A stretch of DNA of 64,000 bases from Herminiimonas sp. (GCF_030655415.1 NZ_JAURVN010000018.1:62001-126000); one strand, 5' to 3'; counted from the stretch's first letter, positions 28,193 to 37,891 are shown. Numbers and translations: made by a program. Notes: generated by a model from the letters alone, not told the origin.

Positions 28193-29047
28193 TTAGACAG
28201 TTTGTGCAACCGGCCGTGTCGGATCGCTGCACCATTCACTCCATGAACCCGGATACAACGCAGTTCCGGTCAATCCCGCAATTTCCAGTGCCAGTACGTT
28301 ATGGCAAGCCGTAACGCCTGAGCCGCATTGCATGACGGTGGCTTCCGGATTCTTGATCAGATCACTAAACTCGGTGCGTAATTGATCGGCAGATTTGAAG
28401 CGACCATCGGCTTGCAGATTATCTTTGAAGAAGCGATTCTTCGCGCCAGGAATATGGCCACCCACAGGATCCAGCGTTTCATTCTCACCGCGGAATCTAT
28501 CTGGTGCACGCGCATCGATGATGGTGCGGCGTCCGTCATTCAAGCTTTTCAAAAGCTCGTCAGCATTGATCGATGCTACTAATGCGGGCTTATCTTTCAA
28601 TGTGCCCAGCGTACGCGACGAAGCTTCCGTCGATACAAACATGCCGTGCGCTACCCATGCCGGCAAGCCACCATCCAGCACTGCAACAGCGTCGTGCCCA
28701 ACCCACTTTAACATCCACCACAAGCGCGCGGCGAACATGCCGCCGTGTGCGTCATACGCAACGACTTGGGTGTTCTCACCGATGCCCCATTGCTGCAAAG
28801 TTGCAATGAAGGCAGCGCGATCCGGCAATGGATGACGTCCATGAAATTTGCCGTCAGCACCAACTTTTTCGCCCGCTAAATCATCATCCAGATGGGCGAA
28901 TTGTGCATTCGGAATATGTCCTTCTGCGAAAGCTTGTTGGCCTGCATCCGGCTTGGCCAGATCGTGACGGCAATCGATGACGACCCAGTCATGATCAAAC
29001 ACGTGTTGCGCCAGTTCAGCGGCGGAAATCAGGGTAGTGAAAGTCAT
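28193..29047 (-). CDS. sseA: 3-mercaptopyruvate/thiosulfate sulfurtransferase
   Basis: Two-domain rhodanese transferring sulfane sulfur. The 284 aa product has an N-terminal inactive rhodanese repeat (DWVVIDCRHDLAKPD) and a C-terminal active one whose loop CGSGVTA starts at C241; this loop is typical of 3-mercaptopyruvate sulfurtransferases rather than thiosulfate-specific ones. AAGGAG lies at good spacing before the ATG. A DMT transporter follows upstream on the same strand, with no obvious link. Confidence 0.9.
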   Translation of the reverse strand: MTFTTLISAAELAQHVFDHDWVVIDCRHDLAKPDAGQQAFAEGHIPNAQFAHLDDDLAGEKVGADGKFHGRHPLPDRAAFIATLQQWGIGENTQVVAYDAHGGMFAARLWWMLKWVGHDAVAVLDGGLPAWVAHGMFVSTEASSRTLGTLKDKPALVASINADELLKSLNDGRRTIIDARAPDRFRGENETLDPVGGHIPGAKNRFFKDNLQADGRFKSADQLRTEFSDLIKNPEATVMQCGSGVTACHNVLALEIAGLTGTALYPGSWSEWCSDPTRPVAQTV

Positions 29048-29127
29048 GCGTTCTCCTTGGTGTGGATCATGCGCCTGCTCATCAGCTTGCTGACATGCAG
29101 GATTGAATTCGTGCTTTACAGTTTTAT

Positions 29128-30057
29128 TTACAGTTCCGTAGCAATCGGATCAACCGGCGCCACAGTTTTCGACGTACTCGTATTGCGAATATTGTAAAAC
29201 GTTGCGACGACGCCGCTGACCAGAATGATAGCGATACCGAGCCAGCCATAAATGCCCAGCACATCGTTCCAGATCAGTATGCCCCACAAGCTTGAGAAGA
29301 CGATGCCGGTGTATTGCAGGTTGGCAGTGACCAGCGTGTTGCCTAAACGATAGGCGCGCGTCATTGCCATCTGCGCCATTGCTGCGAGTACACCGATGCC
29401 GAGTAATAAGGAGATACCGTAAGCAGAATGCGCGCGCAAGATGCTGACCGGTTCTTCGTGCAAACCTGGTCCAAATAGGCAGCCGAGAAAACCCGCAAAC
29501 AAGCCAGTCGCAGAAAAATAAAACACCACGCGTGATTCCGGTTCGCCGAGTTGTCCCAGATGCCGTACCTGCAAATACGCCAGTGCCGATAGCGCACCCG
29601 AACACAGTCCGATAAAACCGCCCAACCACTGATCGTCATGTATCGACGGCCGCAACAGCAAAGTCACACCGACGAAACTGGCAATGATCGCGGTGACCAA
29701 GCCCCATTCAAAACGCCGCTTGCCGGCGCGCCACGCAGCAAAAAACAGAATGCCGGAAATCCAGATCGGCGCCATGTAATTGAGCGTCATCGCAGTCGCT
29801 AGCGGCAACAGGCTGATCGCATAAAACCATAACCACACGGCGACCGTGCCGACGAAACAGCGCCACAAATGTTGCCAGATGAAAGTGGTTTTCAGGCTGC
29901 CGTTCTGGCGCAGAATTAGAGCGTAAATGAAGACCACGCCAACCAGGCCACGGTACATCAGGATTTCCGCAACGGTATATGTTTCGGACGCCAGCTTGAC
30001 GCACACGCCCATGATGGCAAAGGCGAAAGTGGCGAACAGCATCCAGAGTGATTGCAT
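29128..30057 (-). CDS. DMT superfamily (EamA) transporter
   Basis: A 309 aa inner-membrane permease with ten predicted hydrophobic segments arranged as two EamA repeats (about 1-135 and 145-285). The ATG at 30057 giving MQSLWMLFATFAFAIMG is preferred over the longer frame from 30168, because it begins at the first transmembrane helix. The substrate is unknown; members export amino acids, metabolites or drugs. It sits between sseA and a Rieske oxygenase gene on the same strand. Confidence 0.85.
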   Translation of the reverse strand: MQSLWMLFATFAFAIMGVCVKLASETYTVAEILMYRGLVGVVFIYALILRQNGSLKTTFIWQHLWRCFVGTVAVWLWFYAISLLPLATAMTLNYMAPIWISGILFFAAWRAGKRRFEWGLVTAIIASFVGVTLLLRPSIHDDQWLGGFIGLCSGALSALAYLQVRHLGQLGEPESRVVFYFSATGLFAGFLGCLFGPGLHEEPVSILRAHSAYGISLLLGIGVLAAMAQMAMTRAYRLGNTLVTANLQYTGIVFSSLWGILIWNDVLGIYGWLGIAIILVSGVVATFYNIRNTSTSKTVAPVDPIATEL

Positions 30058-30140
30058 GAGTGGCGATACTAAAGTGAAGATATAAAAATGAAGATATTCA
30101 GGGCGCATGCACGAATGCACGCGCCCGAATTGTGATCGGT

Positions 30141-31241
30141 TTAGACGTCGAGCTGACGGCGATACCATTCGTGGAAGTGCTGCATGCCATCTTCCATCGG
30201 CGATTGATACGGACCTACTTCGTTGACGCCTCTATCCATCAGAATTTTTCGACCGGCATCCATGCGTAAAGCGATTTCGTCATCTTCTTCGCAGGTTTCC
30301 ATATACGCCGCGCGTTCTGCCGCGATGAAGTCGCGTTCGAAATGGACGATTTCTTCCGGGTAGTAAAACTCGACAACGTTGCGTGTTTTTTGCGGACCGT
30401 TAGGCCAGACTGTCGACACCACAAGAACGTGCGGATACCACTCGACCATGATGTTCGGATACAGCGTCAGCCAGATTGCGCCGTACGGTGGCGCTACGCC
30501 GCCGCGGAATTGCAAGATTTGTTCTTGCCACTTTTGATAAGTCGGCGAACCATGCTTGGCCAATGCGTTGTGTACGCCTACGGTTTGCACGCTGTATTGA
30601 TCGCCGAATTCCCACTTCAAATCGTCGCAACTGACGAAGCTGCCGAGACCTGGATGGAAAGGCTCAACGTGGTAATCCTCCAGATACACTTCGATGAAGG
30701 TTTTCCAGTTGTAGTCGCACTCGTGCACTTCGACGTGATCCAGCATGTAGCCGCTGAAATCCAGATCTTTGGTGACGCCTAAATTGCCCAGAATTTTTGC
30801 GACGTCGACGCCATTGCGTTCGAACAGCAAACCATTCCAGTTTTGCAGCGGTGTGTTGGACAGGTTCAGGCAAGGCGTTTCGCCGAAATGTGGCGCGCCT
30901 ATCAATTCACCCTTGAGATCGTAAGTCCAGCGATGCAGCGGGCAGACGATGTTGTTCGCATGGCCGCGGCCATTGAACATTTTCGCCTGGCGATGACGGC
31001 AGACGTTGGACAGCAATTCAATACCTTGCGGATTGCGTACCAGCATGCGGCCTTCGTTTTCCCACGCGAGCGTGGCAAAGTCGCCGACATTCGGCACCAT
31101 CAATTCATGCCCCGCATAACGCGGACCATCGCGGAACAATTGCTGAATTTCCTGCTTCAACAGTGCTTCGTCAAAATAGACGTTGACTGGAAGTTGCGCG
31201 TTTGAACGCGCGAGTTTGGCGAGATTAGCCAGATCGGACAT
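30141..31241 (-). CDS. Rieske non-haem iron oxygenase, alpha subunit type
   Basis: A 366 aa protein with an N-terminal Rieske [2Fe-2S] site (C81, H83, C100, H103) and a C-terminal mononuclear iron site in LEDYHVEPFHP (H191, H196). This is the architecture of aromatic-ring-hydroxylating or choline-monooxygenase-like oxygenases. The ATG at 31241 (GGGGGTGG just upstream) is chosen over one at 31268. No reductase, ferredoxin or beta-subunit gene is adjacent, so the electron donor and substrate are unknown. Confidence 0.87.
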   Translation of the reverse strand: MSDLANLAKLARSNAQLPVNVYFDEALLKQEIQQLFRDGPRYAGHELMVPNVGDFATLAWENEGRMLVRNPQGIELLSNVCRHRQAKMFNGRGHANNIVCPLHRWTYDLKGELIGAPHFGETPCLNLSNTPLQNWNGLLFERNGVDVAKILGNLGVTKDLDFSGYMLDHVEVHECDYNWKTFIEVYLEDYHVEPFHPGLGSFVSCDDLKWEFGDQYSVQTVGVHNALAKHGSPTYQKWQEQILQFRGGVAPPYGAIWLTLYPNIMVEWYPHVLVVSTVWPNGPQKTRNVVEFYYPEEIVHFERDFIAAERAAYMETCEEDDEIALRMDAGRKILMDRGVNEVGPYQSPMEDGMQHFHEWYRRQLDV

Positions 31242-31606
31242 CTCCACCCCCAAATTAATTTGCACCAACCAGAGGAAAGAACCCGCAAAAACCTTAGATC
31301 AAACGAGATAAAGAGGCAATTTTGGACAGAACCGACGATTATACCCGAGAGTCTTCATCGGGTTCAGGGTTGCGGCGCGGTTTTGAAGGCAGATTTATAT
31401 GCTTGTCAAAAAAGAAAATATTCTCGCGAGCCATTTTGGAAAAGCACGTGTCTTACCTTGGTAATTAAGGAGCTTTGAGACCTAAAATAGCCGTTTTCTC
31501 CAAAAACAGCAGTTTTTAAGGCCAGAAACAGCCGCATAAGCTGCGTTTATCCGCCGTCTTGTATGGATTGCTCTAAAATAACGGGCTAAACCTTTTTTCA
31601 GACCTT
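31242..31606. other. Intergenic region between the Rieske gene and xseB
   Basis: A 365 bp divergent gap with no credible gene. It contains a TAAAAT box near 31574 that could serve xseB and an imperfect inverted repeat AAACAGC...GCTGCGTTT around 31525-31550. No riboswitch is recognised. Confidence 0.5.
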
Positions 31607-31858
31607 ATGTCCAAAAAACTATCCTCTGCTGCGTTGCCGTCTTCGTTTGAAGAAGCGATGGCAGAACTTGATGAATTAGTCGCACGCATGGAGGCGGGCG
31701 AGTTGCCGCTGGAAGCATCCGTTGCGGCCTACAAGCGCGGTTCGGAGCTGGTGAAATATTGCGCAGCCCAATTGGAAAAAGTAGACCAGCAAGTCAAAGT
31801 GCTGGAAGGCGACATGCTGAAACCGTTTAACGCCGAACGTATTGAGGCGGATGAATGA
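31607..31858 (+). CDS. xseB: Exodeoxyribonuclease VII small subunit
   Basis: Small helical subunit of ExoVII (83 aa). The conserved SFEEAMAELDELVARMEAGELPLE block near the N-terminus is diagnostic. The stop overlaps the ispA start (ATGA), so the two are translationally coupled; xseB-ispA-dxs is a widespread proteobacterial order. The large subunit xseA is not in the window. Confidence 0.94.
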   Translation: MSKKLSSAALPSSFEEAMAELDELVARMEAGELPLEASVAAYKRGSELVKYCAAQLEKVDQQVKVLEGDMLKPFNAERIEADE

Positions 31859-32745
31859 CGGAGCAATTGTTTGGCGGCTGGATGAAATCAATTCAGGTTG
31901 AAATGGAAGTGGCACTGGTGAAGTTTTTGCCGCCAGTGACACAAAAGCCTGTGCGTTTGCATGAAGCGATGCATTACGCAGTGCTGGATGGTGGCAAGCG
32001 CGTGCGGCCTTTGTTGGTTCACGCTGCTGGCGCGTTGTTCGATGCGGATGCCGCCGAACTGGCGCGCGCCGCGGCTGCAGTTGAAATGATCCACGCGTAT
32101 TCGCTAGTACATGACGACATGCCGTGCATGGATGACGATGCGCTGCGTCGTGGCAAACCGACTGTGCATGTGAAGTACGACGAAGCGTGCGCGCTGCTGG
32201 TCGGCGATGCGTTGCAGTCGCAAGCGTTTGAGATATTGGCAGACGGCGGACTCGACGCGACGCGTCAACTTGCGATGCTGCGCTTGCTGGCAAAAGCATC
32301 CGGCTCACTCGGTATGTGCGGTGGTCAGGCGATCGATTTGGCTAGTGTAGGTTTGACTCTGTCGCTGGAAGAATTGGAGCAGATGCACACGTTGAAAACC
32401 GGTGCATTGTTGCGCGTGTCGGTATTGCTGGGCGCACTCGCTGGCAAGTCGCTTTCTGAAAATGAAATAGCTGCGCTGGATCAGTATTCCAGCGCGATTG
32501 GTTTGGCATTTCAAGTGGTTGATGATGTGCTGGATGCGACGGCAGATTCGGCAACGCTGGGTAAAACCGCAGGCAAGGATGCCGCGGATAACAAGCCGAC
32601 TTATGTATCTATTTTGGGCCTGGAACAATCGCAGGCCTTGGCAGAAAAATTGCGTGCCGATGCTTATCGTGCGCTGGAACAGTTCGGAGACAAAGCACGA
32701 CGCTTGCGAGAACTCGCAGACTTGATCGTGCAGCGGAAGGCCTAG
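31855..32745 (+). CDS. ispA: Farnesyl diphosphate synthase
   Basis: Condenses DMAPP/GPP with IPP to farnesyl diphosphate for ubiquinone and undecaprenyl synthesis. The 296 aa trans-prenyltransferase has the first aspartate-rich motif DDMPCMDDD, the GGKRVRP substrate site, the chain-length region before it, and a second motif QVVDDVLD. Coupled to xseB by ATGA overlap and separated from dxs by one nt. Confidence 0.95.
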   Translation: MTEQLFGGWMKSIQVEMEVALVKFLPPVTQKPVRLHEAMHYAVLDGGKRVRPLLVHAAGALFDADAAELARAAAAVEMIHAYSLVHDDMPCMDDDALRRGKPTVHVKYDEACALLVGDALQSQAFEILADGGLDATRQLAMLRLLAKASGSLGMCGGQAIDLASVGLTLSLEELEQMHTLKTGALLRVSVLLGALAGKSLSENEIAALDQYSSAIGLAFQVVDDVLDATADSATLGKTAGKDAADNKPTYVSILGLEQSQALAEKLRADAYRALEQFGDKARRLRELADLIVQRKA

Positions 32746-32746
32746 T

Positions 32747-34618
32747 ATGAATTTGCTTGAAACAATAAATGATCCTGCCGAGATTCGGCACCTCTCGCGA
32801 CCGCAGCTCAAGCAGCTCGCGGACGAGTTGCGTGCGTTCGTCATTGAATCCGTCGCGCAAACTGGCGGTCATCTATCGTCCAATCTTGGCACGGTAGAAC
32901 TGACGATTGCGCTGCATAACGTATTCAACACGCCGGAAGATCGCATCGTGTGGGATGTCGGCCATCAAACTTATCCGCACAAGATATTGACCGGACGTCG
33001 TGATCAGATGCATTCCTTGCGTCAGCGCGAAGGTATTTCTGGTTTCCCGCGTCGTGATGAAAGTCCTTACGACACCTTCGGTACTGCGCATTCATCGACA
33101 TCGATTTCCGCCGCTTTGGGTATGGCGCTGGCCGCTAAAACCAAGGGCGAAGACAGACACGCGATCGCTGTGATTGGTGATGGCGCGATGACTGCCGGTA
33201 TGGCGTTTGAGGCAATGAACAACGCGGGTATTCACGACGACATTAATTTGCTGGTTGTGTTGAATGACAACGATATGTCGATCTCGCCACCGGTCGGCGC
33301 ATTGAATCGTTATCTGGCGCGTCTGATGTCTGGCCAGTTTTATGCAGCGGCAAAAAATGTCGGCAAGACCGTTTTGCCAGCGCCAGTGCGCGAACTCGCA
33401 AAACGTTTTGAAGAACATGCAAAAGGCATGATCGTGCCGGCCACGATGTTTGAAGAATTCGGTTTCAATTACATCGGTCCTATCGATGGTCATGATCTTG
33501 ATTCGCTGATCCCGACCTTGCAGAATTTGAAGAATTTGAAGGGCCCGCAATTCCTGCACGTCGTGACGAAAAAAGGTCAGGGCTACAAATTGGCTGAGGT
33601 TGATCCTGTGCTGTATCACGGCCCAGGCAAATTTGATCCCGCGGAAGGTATCAAACCAGTTGCGGCGAAAAAAGTAACCTACACCAGCGTCTTCGGCGAC
33701 TGGCTCTGCGATATGGCTGCTGCCGACAAACGTTTGATCGGCATTACACCGGCGATGCGCGAAGGCTCAGGCATGGTCGAGTTCGAGCAGCGCTTTCCGG
33801 ATCGCTATTACGATGTCGGCATTGCAGAACAGCATGCAGTGACATTCGCGGCTGGTATGGCGTGCGAAGGTTTGAAGCCGGTTGTTGCAATTTATTCGAC
33901 CTTCCTGCAACGCGGTTACGATCAATTGATTCACGACGTTGCATTGCAGAATCTGGATGTGACTTTTGCGCTGGATAGAGCCGGCTTGGTCGGTGCCGAT
34001 GGCGCAACCCATGCTGGCAATTACGATATTGCCTATTTGCGCTGCATCCCGAATATGGTCGTGATGGCTGCTTCGGACGAAAATGAGTGCCGTCAGATGC
34101 TCTCCACCGGTTTCCAATACAATGGCCCTGCTGCAGTGCGGTATCCGCGCGGCGGCGGTATCGGCGCCAAGGTAGCGAACACGCTGGAAACGATTCCGCT
34201 CGGTACTGGCGAAATCCGTCGGGAAGGTAAAAACATCGCGATCCTCGCATTCGGCACGATGGTGGCGCCTAGTCTGAAAGCTGGTGAAGAGCTGGACGCA
34301 ACTGTGGCGAATATGCGTTTCGTCAAACCACTGGATGTCGAATTACTCAAACGCCTGGCTGCAACGCACGATGCGTTTGTGACAGTGGAAGAAGGCGCGA
34401 TCATGGGCGGCGCGGGCGCAGCAGTCGCGGAAGCGATGGCAGCCGAAGGTATCGTCAAGCCGCTATTGAATCTGGGCTTGCCGGATCAATTTATCGATCA
34501 TGGCGACGCAGCGCAGTTGTTGGCTGCGTGTGGCCTAGATGCAAAAGGGATTGCTGCTTCAATTCGGCAACGTTTTTCAAAAGACGAACCAAGACTGGTC
34601 GTCAACAATAAGCAGTAA
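32747..34618 (+). CDS. dxs: 1-deoxy-D-xylulose-5-phosphate synthase
   Basis: Thiamine diphosphate enzyme that condenses pyruvate and glyceraldehyde-3-phosphate, the first step of the MEP pathway and the source of DXP for ThiG and pyridoxal. The 623 aa protein has [13 protein letters not shown], the ThDP motif [19 protein letters not shown], an [12 protein letters not shown] glutamate site in the transketolase-like middle, and a C-terminal transketolase domain. Tightly linked to ispA. Confidence 0.97.
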   Translation: MNLLETINDPAEIRHLSRPQLKQLADELRAFVIESVAQTGGHLSSNLGTVELTIALHNVFNTPEDRIVWDVGHQTYPHKILTGRRDQMHSLRQREGISGFPRRDESPYDTFGTAHSSTSISAALGMALAAKTKGEDRHAIAVIGDGAMTAGMAFEAMNNAGIHDDINLLVVLNDNDMSISPPVGALNRYLARLMSGQFYAAAKNVGKTVLPAPVRELAKRFEEHAKGMIVPATMFEEFGFNYIGPIDGHDLDSLIPTLQNLKNLKGPQFLHVVTKKGQGYKLAEVDPVLYHGPGKFDPAEGIKPVAAKKVTYTSVFGDWLCDMAAADKRLIGITPAMREGSGMVEFEQRFPDRYYDVGIAEQHAVTFAAGMACEGLKPVVAIYSTFLQRGYDQLIHDVALQNLDVTFALDRAGLVGADGATHAGNYDIAYLRCIPNMVVMAASDENECRQMLSTGFQYNGPAAVRYPRGGGIGAKVANTLETIPLGTGEIRREGKNIAILAFGTMVAPSLKAGEELDATVANMRFVKPLDVELLKRLAATHDAFVTVEEGAIMGGAGAAVAEAMAAEGIVKPLLNLGLPDQFIDHGDAAQLLAACGLDAKGIAASIRQRFSKDEPRLVVNNKQ

Positions 34619-34661
34619 GCAGCACTTATTTCGGCTTCGCGCCGACAGGACAGGTTTCAAA

Positions 34662-35468
34662 ATGAATACTCGCGATCTCAGCTTGAGCGCTATGCCGGAT
34701 GTACAAGCCACTCCAGACACTCGTCACATTGCCATTCAGCGCGTCGGTGTCAAAGGTGTGCGCTATCCACTGACGGTAAAAACATCTGCTGGCACACAGC
34801 CATCGGTTGGTACGTGGAATATGTATGTGCACCTTGCTGAAGAACAAAAAGGCACGCACATGTCGCGTTTCATCGCCTTACTGGAAGATTTGCGCGGCCC
34901 GCTTGACGTGCCAGCATTCAGCAAACTGATGCGCGACATGCTGGTTTTGCTGGAAGCAAATGCTGGCCGTATAGAAGTAGCATTCCCGTATTTCATCAAC
35001 AAGACCGCACCGGTATCTGGCGTGCAAAGTCTGATGGATTACGAAGTCGGCCTGACCGGCGAAATCAAAAATGGCGCGCTGGAAATCACGCTGAAAGTTT
35101 TGGTACCAGTGACCAGCTTGTGTCCATGTTCGAAAAAGATTTCAGCCTACGGCGCGCACAATCAGCGTTCGCATATTACTGTGCACGCGGTGTTGGATGG
35201 CGATCTGGTCGTGGAAGAATTGATTGCAAAAATCGAAGCGCAAGCATCGTGCGAATTGTATGGTTTGCTGAAACGTCCTGATGAAAAGTACGTGACGGAA
35301 CGTGCTTACGACAATCCGAAATTTGTTGAAGATTTGGTGCGGGATGTTGCGGTGATGCTGAACAACGAAGAACGTGTTTTGGCTTATACGCTGGAAGCGG
35401 AAAATTTTGAGTCGATTCATAATCACTCGGCTTATGCGTTGATTGAGAGTGATAAGCGGGTGAAATAA
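34662..35468 (+). CDS. folE2: GTP cyclohydrolase FolE2 (type IB)
   Basis: Makes dihydroneopterin triphosphate from GTP for folate or queuosine synthesis. The ATG at 34662 gives [15 protein letters not shown] and a 268 aa protein of the COG1469 family. The metal/nucleophile region shows [18 protein letters not shown], where the first Cys is the catalytic ligand. The window also carries the queuosine genes queA and tgt. Strong terminator follows. Confidence 0.94.
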   Translation: MNTRDLSLSAMPDVQATPDTRHIAIQRVGVKGVRYPLTVKTSAGTQPSVGTWNMYVHLAEEQKGTHMSRFIALLEDLRGPLDVPAFSKLMRDMLVLLEANAGRIEVAFPYFINKTAPVSGVQSLMDYEVGLTGEIKNGALEITLKVLVPVTSLCPCSKKISAYGAHNQRSHITVHAVLDGDLVVEELIAKIEAQASCELYGLLKRPDEKYVTERAYDNPKFVEDLVRDVAVMLNNEERVLAYTLEAENFESIHNHSAYALIESDKRVK

Positions 35469-35483
35469 ATTTCGCCTAGTTTT

Positions 35484-35520
35484 AAAAAAGCCGTTCAGTG
35501 TTGCGCTGAACGGCTTTTTT
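35484..35520 (+). terminator. Terminator of folE2
   Basis: AAAAAAGCCGTTCAG, loop TGTTGCG, CTGAACGGCTTTTTT: a perfect 15 bp stem with a T-run on either strand. Confidence 0.93.
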
Positions 35521-35553
35521 ATTTGTTCGGCTTGAGATGTTGATGCGGTTTGC

Positions 35554-35716
35554 TCTTCGTGGTGAGTTGCCGGGGGTAGCCCGGCGGCTACTCACTTTTC
35601 TTGCTTCGCCAAGAAAAGTAAGCAAAAGAAGGCGACGCAGAAGCCGTTGCCCGCTGCGCGGGTACCCAAGTCAAACGGTCATCAGCCGGGAGCACAAACA
35701 AACTCGCTGCGCTCAA
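35554..35716 (+). repeat. Hairpin-rich interspersed repeat, copy A
   Basis: Starts TCTTCGTGGT-AGTTGCC, contains GCCGGG-GGTAG-CCCGGC, CTTTTCTTG-CTTCGC-CAAGAAAAG and CCCGC-TGC-GCGGG stem-loops, and ends near AACTCGCTGCGCTCAAACA. The first 90 nt are nearly identical to copy B; the middle diverges in sequence, and the end is shared again. Confidence 0.8.
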
Positions 35717-35788
35717 ACAGGTTTGCACTCTTTATCCGCCTGACGACCGCTTGCCTTGGCAACGTCACATGCGGTTAAGGTCAACTGC

Positions 35789-35842
35789 AAAACCAAAACC
35801 AAAACCAAAACCAAAACCAAAACCAAAACCAAAACCAAAACC
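35789..35842 (+). repeat. Hexanucleotide tandem repeat (AAAACC)9
   Basis: Nine perfect AAAACC units in 54 bp, flanked by GCA and AAAGCAAAAAA. On the other strand a frame through it reads alternating Leu-Val. It lies outside both repeat copies in non-coding DNA and is a likely slippage site. Confidence 0.93.
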
Positions 35843-35879
35843 AAAGCAAAAAATACATCTGGATTGAGCAGCCCGACGA

Positions 35880-36038
35880 TTAGGAAGCCTCTGTTTGCGC
35901 AATCGTCTTCACTGCCTTGATCGTTGCCCAGATCCCGATCGCTAAACATGCTCCGATAAAAATAAGAGCAACAGGTTTATCTATTTTAATTAGAGATTTA
36001 TTTTGAGTTGGCGCGCGACAATGCCGTTGCTGTTGACT
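35880..36038 (-). pseudogene. Start-less hydrophobic reading frame, possible gene remnant
   Basis: Fifty-two codons are open between stops, ending in TAA at 35880-35882. The translation has a polar N-terminal half, then PVALIFIGACLAIGIWATI and a KAVKTIAQTEAS tail, resembling one transmembrane helix. No ATG, or well-placed GTG/TTG exists, so it may be the 3' end of a gene cut away by the repeat or chance. Family not recognised. Confidence 0.3.
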
Positions 36039-36097
36039 TCACCCGCTCTGACGCTGCCGTTTGTGCGGAGCAGAAAATGGAAAAAGAAGTGAACGCT

Positions 36098-36261
36098 GTC
36101 TGAGCGTAGCGAGTTTCGTTCGCTTCCCATTTTTTGATTTGAACAAACGGGAAGCCCGAAGGGCCAGCGGCTTCGCGGTCGCCTTCTTTTGCTTACTTTT
36201 CTTGGCGAAGCAAGAAAAGTAAGTAGCAGCCGGGCTACCCCCGGCAACTAACCACGAAGAA
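36098..36261 (-). repeat. Hairpin-rich interspersed repeat, copy B (inverted)
   Basis: Reverse-complement copy of the element at 35554-35716: same TTCTTCGTGGT-AGTTGCC start, same GCCGGG/CCCGGC and TTTTCTTG/CAAGAAAA stems, same GAAGCCG block and a GAAACTCGCTACGCTCAGACA end. The internal 40-50 nt differ between copies. Confidence 0.8.
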
Positions 36262-36294
36262 ACGACGTTATTAATTATCGAATAACGAGCAAAC

Positions 36295-36852
36295 TCAAAT
36301 ATCCCTAACCCTTTCCTTCTCCCACAAAACATCCCCCCCACCAGCAAACCGATTCAACACCCTCGCTAAAACAAACAACAAATCCGACAACCGATTCATA
36401 TATTGACGTGGATTGTCATTCATCTTTTCAGCTTTCCCAAGGCTGACAATCGCGCGCTCAGCACGCCGGCAGATCGTGCGACAAACATGCGCCTGCGATG
36501 CCGCGCGTGAACCAGCGGGCAGGATAAATTCCTGCAGCGACGGCAAATCAGCGTTGTACTTCGCCAGCAAGGCATCCAGCCGCGCAACCTGCGCATCGTG
36601 AATCATCGTATAGCCGGGAATACACAACTCGCCGCCCATATCGAACAAGTCGTGCTGAATCGAAATCAGTTCTTCGCGCAACGCGGGCGGCATGTCTTCG
36701 CACAGCAACAAACCTAGATGCGAATTCAATTCGTCGACGTCGCCCATTGCGTGTACGCGCAAAGCGTCTTTGTCGACGCGGCTGCCGTCGCCAAGTCCTG
36801 TAGTGCCGTTATCGCCAGTGCGTGTGGCGATTTTTGATAGTCGATTGCCCAT
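36295..36852 (-). CDS. Cob(I)yrinic acid a,c-diamide/cobalamin adenosyltransferase, PduO type
   Basis: Transfers adenosyl from ATP to Co(I) corrinoid to make adenosylcobalamin. The 185 aa protein has the PduO ATP-binding signature KIATRTGDNGTTGLGDGSRV near the N-terminus, DVDELNSHLGL, and CRRAERAIV late. Its 3' end abuts repeat copy B. In this position beside glcDEF it matches other Burkholderiales; a metabolic link is not obvious. Divergent from the LysR gene. Confidence 0.92.
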   Translation of the reverse strand: MGNRLSKIATRTGDNGTTGLGDGSRVDKDALRVHAMGDVDELNSHLGLLLCEDMPPALREELISIQHDLFDMGGELCIPGYTMIHDAQVARLDALLAKYNADLPSLQEFILPAGSRAASQAHVCRTICRRAERAIVSLGKAEKMNDNPRQYMNRLSDLLFVLARVLNRFAGGGDVLWEKERVRDI

Positions 36853-36963
36853 GGGAAGTGTGAAAAGTCAGAAGTGGAGTGGAGTAGCGAGGATACGACA
36901 AAACGATCTAGTCGTCGCAGCGCAGTGAACCCGGTAAAATCACTGCTTCGCAACCGACGATTA

Positions 36964-37866
36964 ATGGACGTAATGGCAATTAGACTCCCACCTGTACATG
37001 CTCTTTCTGCTTTTGAGGCAGCGGCGCGCCATGGTTCGTTTGCGGTTGCGGCGGAAGAGTTGTGCATCACGCCTTCGGCGTTTTCACATCGTATTCGTCT
37101 GCTGGAAGATTTCGTCGGCGAGCGCCTGTTTTTGCGCGATGGCCGCAGCGTCAGCCTGACCGATTTCGGGCGGCGCTATCTGGATGTGGTGCGCGGTGCG
37201 TTGAGTTCGCTGGCAGACTTCCCATTGCCGCATCGGCACATGAGTGGGCCTTTGAAGGTCAAGGTGACGGTGCCGCCTACGTTTGCGCGTTATCTGTTTT
37301 TGCCGAACCTGCATGAGTTCATGAGCGAGCATCCGGACATCACGATCGAAACGTATTTGTCGGTGCCGCTATACGACATGAGTTTGTCGGAAACCGATAT
37401 CGAAGTTCGTTTCGGTGCCGGCAAGTATCCGGATATCGTGACCGAAAAATTATTTGAAGAACCAGCTTTCCCAGTAGTTAGTCCTGCTTATCTTAAGCAA
37501 GTCGGTGGCATCAGTTCTCCGGCAGATTTGCAGAAAGTGCAATTGCTGCGCTCGGCGCTGGAGCCGTGGCAGCCATGGTTTGAAGTCGCGGGTCTGGATT
37601 GGCCTGAGCCGGCGGCTGGTTTGCGTATCGATGATTTGGGTTTGTTGCTGGAAGCGGTCAGACACGGCTACGGCGTAGCGTTGACGCGACAACATTTCGC
37701 CGCCGACATGATCGCCAGCGGCGATATCGTGCCGCTATTCGACGTCCAATTGACCACGCCGCAGCATGCGTATTATTTGGTCTACGAACGAAATGTGCGC
37801 GATCGACCTGAGGTTGGTTTGTTGCTGGATTGGATGCGAAAGCGTTTCAGCATGTCACTTCCGTAA
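36964..37866 (+). CDS. LysR-family regulator, GcvA subgroup
   Basis: A 300 aa transcription factor. The N-terminal winged helix shows RLPPVHALSAFEAAARHGSF followed by AAEELCITPSAFSHRIRLLE, the GcvA-type beginning; the rest is a periplasmic-binding-like effector domain. ATGs at 36964 and 36973 are both possible. It precedes glcDEF on the same strand after a terminator and may regulate it, or the divergent adenosyltransferase gene; neither is shown. Confidence 0.88.
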   Translation: MDVMAIRLPPVHALSAFEAAARHGSFAVAAEELCITPSAFSHRIRLLEDFVGERLFLRDGRSVSLTDFGRRYLDVVRGALSSLADFPLPHRHMSGPLKVKVTVPPTFARYLFLPNLHEFMSEHPDITIETYLSVPLYDMSLSETDIEVRFGAGKYPDIVTEKLFEEPAFPVVSPAYLKQVGGISSPADLQKVQLLRSALEPWQPWFEVAGLDWPEPAAGLRIDDLGLLLEAVRHGYGVALTRQHFAADMIASGDIVPLFDVQLTTPQHAYYLVYERNVRDRPEVGLLLDWMRKRFSMSLP

Positions 37867-37891
37867 ACTTGTAGTTTCAGCCACACCTTCT

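Larger units (their letters stand above)
35521..36294. other. Gene-free accessory patch between folE2 and the cobalamin adenosyltransferase gene
   Basis: A 774 bp region with two inverted copies of one interspersed repeat (35554-35716 and 36098-36261), a (AAAACC)9 tract, and a start-less hydrophobic frame. Short open frames within the repeats translate to LLTFLASPRKVSKRR-like peptides, which are a byproduct of the repeat's hairpins and not credible proteins. Confidence 0.75.

Noticed and set aside
35537..35743. Proteins of the LLTFLASPRKVSKRR type in both repeat copies
   Set aside because: The same peptide arises from both inverted copies of a DNA repeat; conservation is that of hairpin DNA, so it is treated as a repeat.
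35713..35949. Small protein with a Leu-Val repeat on the minus strand
   Set aside because: The (LV)9 stretch is only the translation of the (AAAACC)9 tract, and the flanks have no start signals or family similarity.
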